Of a stretch of DNA of 9,305 nucleotides, positions 6,267 to 9,305 are shown in pieces. Numbering within the stretch: position 1 is the first letter of the stretch; every line of letters starts with the position of its first letter. A program made the translations under genes and the position numbers. Under the pieces are notes generated by a model, which was not told the DNA's origin, did not search any database, and saw nothing but the letters and a program-made list of their open reading frames with translations. The DNA comes from Clostridia bacterium (GTDB taxonomy: Bacteria; Bacillota; Clostridia; RGIG8785), in assembly GCA_017620795.1 (NCBI GenBank), contig JAGAUM010000245.1, forward strand, positions 1 through 9,305. The letters are read 5' to 3'.

Positions 6267-6293
6267 AAAATCCGTTTTATCGGACAGTTCTTA

Positions 6294-6302
6294 TGGGATA
6301 AT
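6294..6302 (+). promoter_or_regulatory. Possible extended -10 promoter for the ADP-ribosylglycohydrolase gene
   Basis: TGGGATAAT is an extended -10 (TG-n-GATAAT) placed 19 bp before the chosen start at 6322. The -35 region (around 6274-6280, GTTTTAT) matches poorly, but extended -10 promoters tolerate this. Transcription from near 6309 would give a leader of only about 13 nt carrying just the ribosome binding site. A gene behind a strong terminator needs a promoter here, which supports the call. Confidence 0.5.
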
Positions 6303-6310
6303 GAAACAAA

Positions 6311-6314
6311 GGAG
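6311..6314 (+). promoter_or_regulatory. Ribosome binding site fixing the ADP-ribosylglycohydrolase start
   Basis: GGAG, within AAAGGAGTGAGGG, lies 7 nt before the ATG at 6322. The in-frame ATG at 6301 overlaps the -10 element and has no ribosome binding site, so it is rejected. Confidence 0.75.
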
Positions 6315-6321
6315 TGAGGGA

Positions 6322-7683
6322 ATGTTTACGCAAGAGGATGTAAAAAGTGCTATTATTGGTTTTGCGGTGGCAGACGCCTTTGGCGTCCCTGGAGAGTTTA
6401 TCCCACGGGAAAAGCTCCAAGAGAATCCCATCACCGAGATGGCGGGCTATGGCTCTCACGATGTTCCTGCAGGGTCTTGGTCGGATGACACCTCTATGAC
6501 CCTTTGCACGGTGGAGAGCATCGCCGAAAAACGAGGCATCGACTTGGACGATATCATGCAACGGTTTTGCCGTTGGGTGGATGAAGGGTATATGACCCCT
6601 CAAGGTCGGATTTTTGATATTGGTCGCACCTGCATGCATGCTATCGGTGGCTATCAGCGTGGACAGGATGTTTACCATTGCGGTGGCGGTCGGGAATATG
6701 ACAACGGCAACGGCTCGTTGATGCGGATTTTACCCGTTTGTTTTTATAACCTTGCGGTGGATGCGTCTCCTGCCGATGGGTTTGAAACCATTTATCGGGT
6801 TTCGGCATTGACCCATGCCCATGACCGCGCTTGTCTTGCTTGTGCGATTTATTGTGAATATCTGAAAGCCTTGCTATTTTTCCCAGCGGAGAGCAAACCG
6901 ACGCCTGTGGAGTGCGTGAAGCGTTTTGAGGATAAGCCACAATTCGAGCATTTCAAGAGATTGGCTTCTCACGATTTTGGGGACCTGCCTATGGAAGAAA
7001 TCCGAAGCAGTGGCTACTCGGTGGATAGCTTGGAAGCGGCGATTTGGTGTTTTTTGAATACCGATAGCTATCAGGACTGTGTCATTAAAGCGACCAATTT
7101 AGGACAGGACACGGACACCATAGCGGCACTGGCAGGAGGTTTGGCAGGCGCCTTTTACGGCTATGATGCCATCCCTGCCCAATGGGTGGATACCCTGATT
7201 CGAAAAGACGAGATTCTTACCCTGTGTGATAACTTCTATGCCACCTTAAAAGACCTTCATGACGAGACGGAAGCAACGCAAAAAGAGGGCAATTGGGCGG
7301 TGGTTGCGTTTGGTGACGGGTATCGGCGGTCCATGCCTGTGCGTAAGCTGGCAATGGCTTTTGAACGGGCTTTGGAGCTGGAACAGTTGTGCATCAAATC
7401 AGGAGAAACTGCGGCTAGAGCAGAAATCATGTACGCCCTTGATATTATAAGGATTTATAATAACAACGGGTATGAGGCAGGGGAAGAAGAACTGCAACGG
7501 CTGACCGACTATTATCGGGATGTCGTTACTCATCCACGCATTGGGGACCCTCGCGGGGAGCAACCATCCCAATGCAGGAAATGCAAACTGTTTGTTGAGG
7601 ATATGCAAAGTTGTACGCGCTTTCCAAAGCGGATTCCAAAAGAAATCTTTTGGGGCGAGCACCCCTGCGAGGGCAAAAAATAA
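6322..7683 (+). CDS. ADP-ribosylglycohydrolase family protein with C-terminal cysteine-cluster extension
   Basis: The 453-residue protein has two parts. Residues 1 to about 315 form an ADP-ribosylglycohydrolase (DraG/ARH) domain: GFAVADAFGVPGEF (13-26), the metal-binding GSWSDDTSM (51-59, Asp55-Asp56-Thr57), DNGNGSLMR (127-135), THAHD (164-168) and GQDTDT (261-266) match the order of conserved motifs and the binuclear magnesium site. Such enzymes remove ADP-ribose from proteins, nucleic acids or small molecules. Residues about 320-415 are a probably helical segment I do not recognise. The tail holds Cys418-x2-Cys421-x9-Cys431-x17-Cys449, which could bind zinc or another metal; similar CxxC...C...C tails with a 'P-x-x-I-P-x-x-I' stretch occur in small bacterial proteins. 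No DraT-like transferase or toxin is next to it. It is monocistronic between two terminators. Substrate unknown. Confidence 0.88.
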   Translation: MFTQEDVKSAIIGFAVADAFGVPGEFIPREKLQENPITEMAGYGSHDVPAGSWSDDTSMTLCTVESIAEKRGIDLDDIMQRFCRWVDEGYMTPQGRIFDIGRTCMHAIGGYQRGQDVYHCGGGREYDNGNGSLMRILPVCFYNLAVDASPADGFETIYRVSALTHAHDRACLACAIYCEYLKALLFFPAESKPTPVECVKRFEDKPQFEHFKRLASHDFGDLPMEEIRSSGYSVDSLEAAIWCFLNTDSYQDCVIKATNLGQDTDTIAALAGGLAGAFYGYDAIPAQWVDTLIRKDEILTLCDNFYATLKDLHDETEATQKEGNWAVVAFGDGYRRSMPVRKLAMAFERALELEQLCIKSGETAARAEIMYALDIIRIYNNNGYEAGEEELQRLTDYYRDVVTHPRIGDPRGEQPSQCRKCKLFVEDMQSCTRFPKRIPKEIFWGEHPCEGKK

Positions 7684-7704
7684 CAGAAGCGCGATTAAAG
7701 GCAT

Positions 7705-7732
7705 AAAAAAAGCACCCCGAAGGGTGCTTTTT
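7705..7732. terminator. Bidirectional intrinsic terminator between convergent genes
   Basis: A strong stem AGCACCC (7711-7717) / GGGTGCT (7722-7728) closes a CGAA tetraloop (7718-7721). It is flanked by an A-run (7705-7710) and a T-run (7729-7732, continuing TTTTTGTTTTG), so each strand has a U-tract after the hairpin. It serves both the plus-strand gene ending at 7683 and the minus-strand gene ending at 7743. Confidence 0.92.
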
Positions 7733-7742
7733 GTTTTGTTAC

Positions 7743-9161
7743 TTATTTCTTTTTGCCTTCCTTGGCGCAGTCGGAAACTACCTTGGACAGAGCAATCAGT
7801 GCGATAACGTTGGGAAGTACCATTAAGTAGTTAAAGAAGTCAGTCAGCTCCCAAACCAAATCGTTTTGCAGAATCGAGCCCAAGAAGATGAACACGATAG
7901 CAATAATCGAGTAGACGATAGTGCCAACTTTCTCGTTCTTACCGCAGAGGTATTGTACGTTAATCTTACCGAAGAAGTTCCAGCTGATGATGGTGGACAG
8001 GGCAAAGAAGAGCAGGCAGATGGCAACGAAGATGTTACCAACGCTGCCAAAGACCATAGAAGAAGCCATCTGCATGGCGTTAGCTTTGGAAACCAAAGCG
8101 GCAGGACCGCTGATAGCAGCCTGATAAGCTTCGCCCGTCAGACCCGACAGGATACCACCTCTGCAATAGAGACAGGAGATAACAACCAAAGCGGTCATGG
8201 TCAAAACGATAAAGGTATCGATGAACACACCAATCATCGCAACAACACCCTGATCGTGGGGCTTTTCAACGTTTGCTTGTGCATGAGCATGGGGAGTCGA
8301 ACCCATACCAGCCTCGTTGGAGAAGAGACCACGCTTTGCACCCTGGCTGATTGCCGTTTTAATAGCAGCACCGATGCCACCACCGATTAAAGCAGAGGGG
8401 GTGAATGCGTACTTGAAAATCATGCCGATAACAGCAGGGATGGTGTCGATTCTTACAATCAGAATAACCAGACCGCCCAGTAAGAACAGGCAAGCCATAA
8501 CAGGAACCATCTTTTCGGTAACAGAAGCAATTCTCTGGATACCACCGATGAAGATGAACGCGCACAGTGCTGCAATAATCACACCAGTCAACCAGGTGGG
8601 GATGCCAAAAGCGGTGTTGCAAGACTCCGCAATAGAGTTGGACTGTACCATCGAGCCCATAAAGCCCAGAGCCAAAACAGTAGCAATGGCAAAGAAAATG
8701 GACAAGAACTTGCCGAAAGCGCCTTTGAATACACTCTTGATGTAGTAAACAGGGCCACCGTGAACGTCGCCGTTCTCGTCAACCACGCGGGTCTTTTGTG
8801 CCAAGGTTGCTTCGGCATAGATAGTTGCCATGCCAAAGAAGGCGATGACCCACATCCAGAAGATGGCGCCAGGACCACCGATTAAAATCGCGCCCGAAGC
8901 ACCGACGATGTTACCGGTACCGACCTGTGCGGCAATAGCAGTTGCCAATGCCTGGAACGAGGTAAGACCGCTCTTATTCTTACCACCGCGCAAAGACAGG
9001 TTTCCAAAAACCTTCTTCATACCTTCGCCAAAATGACGAATCTGAACAAAACGGGTTTTGATGGTGAACCAAAGCCCGGTGCCAACCAACAGAAGAATCA
9101 GTACGTAGTCTGTCAGATAGCCGTTGATTTTCGCAACAAGATTCAATAATGCTGCTTCCAT
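7743..9161 (-). CDS. Alanine/glycine:cation symporter (AgcS/AlsT family)
   Basis: A 472-residue polytopic inner-membrane protein of the alanine or glycine:cation symporter family (LeuT-like fold), which imports alanine and/or glycine with sodium or protons. Family signatures are AAQVGTGNIVGASGAI (77-92) around the unwound first core helix, GGPVYYI (135-141), and KRGLFSNEAGMGSTPHAHAQ (276-295). About ten hydrophobic segments run from residue 18 to 460, and the tail is lysine-rich (KEGKKK). The length is typical. The ATG (9161-9159) follows a perfect AGGAGG (9175-9170) by 8 nt. Its leader carries a glycine riboswitch, so glycine is the likely substrate or signal. Bacillus alsT is a relative, but substrate preference cannot be read from sequence, so I give no symbol. 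Confidence 0.95.
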   Translation of the reverse strand: MEAALLNLVAKINGYLTDYVLILLLVGTGLWFTIKTRFVQIRHFGEGMKKVFGNLSLRGGKNKSGLTSFQALATAIAAQVGTGNIVGASGAILIGGPGAIFWMWVIAFFGMATIYAEATLAQKTRVVDENGDVHGGPVYYIKSVFKGAFGKFLSIFFAIATVLALGFMGSMVQSNSIAESCNTAFGIPTWLTGVIIAALCAFIFIGGIQRIASVTEKMVPVMACLFLLGGLVILIVRIDTIPAVIGMIFKYAFTPSALIGGGIGAAIKTAISQGAKRGLFSNEAGMGSTPHAHAQANVEKPHDQGVVAMIGVFIDTFIVLTMTALVVISCLYCRGGILSGLTGEAYQAAISGPAALVSKANAMQMASSMVFGSVGNIFVAICLLFFALSTIISWNFFGKINVQYLCGKNEKVGTIVYSIIAIVFIFLGSILQNDLVWELTDFFNYLMVLPNVIALIALSKVVSDCAKEGKKK

Positions 9162-9175
9162 GTTTTTATCCTCCT

Positions 9176-9213
9176 AAAAATAAAATAGACGAATTACGCA
9201 CAAACGCAATTCG
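9176..9213 (-). terminator. Candidate expression-platform hairpin before the symporter gene
   Basis: On the minus strand CGAATTGCG (9213-9205) pairs with CGTAATTCG (9198-9190) over 9 bp including one G-U pair, with a 6-nt loop. It is followed by a U-rich but interrupted tail, TCTATTTTATTTTT (9189-9176), that runs up to the AGGAGG. It could be the riboswitch-controlled terminator. The interrupted U-tract and modest stem make the call uncertain. Confidence 0.55.
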
Positions 9214-9216
9214 CCC

Positions 9217-9250
9217 AAAAATAAACAAAGAGTAAGAAAAATAACTTTGT
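9217..9250 (-). promoter_or_regulatory. Second hairpin overlapping the riboswitch 3' strand
   Basis: On the minus strand ACAAAG (9250-9245), the last bases of the aptamer, can pair with CTTTGT (9230-9225) across a 14-nt loop, and TTATTTTT follows (9224-9217). It would use bases expected in the aptamer P1 stem, so the two folds would exclude each other. The 6-bp stem is weak; it may act as a switching strand rather than a full terminator. Confidence 0.4.
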
Positions 9251-9305
9251 CCTTTTGCCTGAGAGATTAGCGCGCATGCACCTTGCACCTTCGGCACCCA
9301 ACCAA
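9245..9305 (-). promoter_or_regulatory. Glycine riboswitch aptamer (3' part; 5' part off the window)
   Basis: Read on the minus strand, the leader contains GTGCCGAAGGTGCAAG followed by CTAATCTCTCAGGCAAAAGG and ACAAAG. The blocks GCCGAAGG-x-GCAA, the central CTCTCAGGCAAAAGGAC and their spacing match the conserved core of glycine aptamers, such as the second aptamer of the Bacillus gcvT riboswitch. The 5' P1/P2 strands lie beyond the right edge, so this may be a singlet or the second half of a tandem pair. Its place upstream of an alanine/glycine symporter gene fits the known use of this class on transporters, where both activating and repressing action has been described. Confidence 0.9.

Noticed and set aside
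6271..6284. Small inverted repeat TCCG/CGGA near the possible -35 of the ADP-ribosylglycohydrolase promoter
   Set aside because: Four base pairs around a 6-nt AT-rich loop is expected by chance and matches no operator I know.
7866..8390. Plus-strand frames inside the symporter gene
   Set aside because: The minus-strand protein has full family signatures and membrane segments; the opposite frames are hydrophilic low-information products.
1..9305. A defence island, CRISPR array, prophage or insertion sequence
   Set aside because: No direct-repeat array, transposase, integrase, terminal inverted repeat or known defence gene is visible. The ADP-ribosylglycohydrolase stands alone without a transferase or toxin partner.

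Overview
The window looks like chromosomal DNA of a Gram-positive bacterium of the Bacillota, most likely the class Clostridia. The basis is the YycH-YycI-YycJ-RlmH gene set, strong AGGAGG-type ribosome binding sites, consensus sigma-A promoters, U-tailed intrinsic terminators and a glycine riboswitch. The base composition is moderate by eye, so this is not a very AT-rich clostridium; a gut Oscillospirales-like lineage is plausible but is inference. No rRNA, tRNA, CRISPR array, transposase, integrase or phage gene is visible.

Left edge (1-466, minus strand): the first 155 codons of a TIM-barrel sugar phosphate isomerase/epimerase-like protein, cut by the window edge, with its own good sigma-A promoter. 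The divergent intergenic region (467-633) also carries a notable control element for the plus-strand operon: four hexamers related to TGTWAH repeating every 11 bp (547-585), directly upstream of a TATAAT box. This is the arrangement of a WalR (YycF) box or a related PhoB/OmpR-family site.

Central operon (634-6244, plus strand): small secreted protein of unknown function, yycH-like, yycI-like, murA, yycJ-like MBL-fold hydrolase, rlmH, and a GNAT acetyltransferase. Most junctions overlap or nearly touch (TAATG, ATGA, 1-nt gap, ATGA), and the run ends in an intrinsic terminator at 6243-6266. murA also has its own near-consensus extended -10 promoter (3211-3239). The set resembles the Bacillus walRKHIJ-...-rlmH neighbourhood, but walR and walK are not present immediately upstream. 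A small secreted protein takes the lead position and murA is inserted between yycI and yycJ. The theme is cell-envelope homeostasis: membrane-anchored Wal regulators, the first committed enzyme of peptidoglycan synthesis, and a WalR-like operator in front.

Right part: a separate plus-strand gene (6322-7683) encodes an ADP-ribosylglycohydrolase-family protein with an unusual C-terminal extension ending in a four-cysteine cluster. It converges, across a bidirectional terminator (7705-7732), on a minus-strand alanine/glycine:cation symporter gene (7743-9161). The leader of the symporter gene contains the 3' part of a glycine riboswitch (9245-9305, cut by the window edge) followed by two candidate expression-platform hairpins. 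A glycine sensor thus sits in front of a transporter predicted to carry glycine or alanine.

I see no clearly new multi-gene defence or mobile system. The points most worth a second look are the 11-bp operator array with the walRK-less wal-type operon, the unknown secreted lead protein, the cysteine-tailed ADP-ribosylglycohydrolase, the riboswitch platform, and a terminator-like palindrome inside rlmH.
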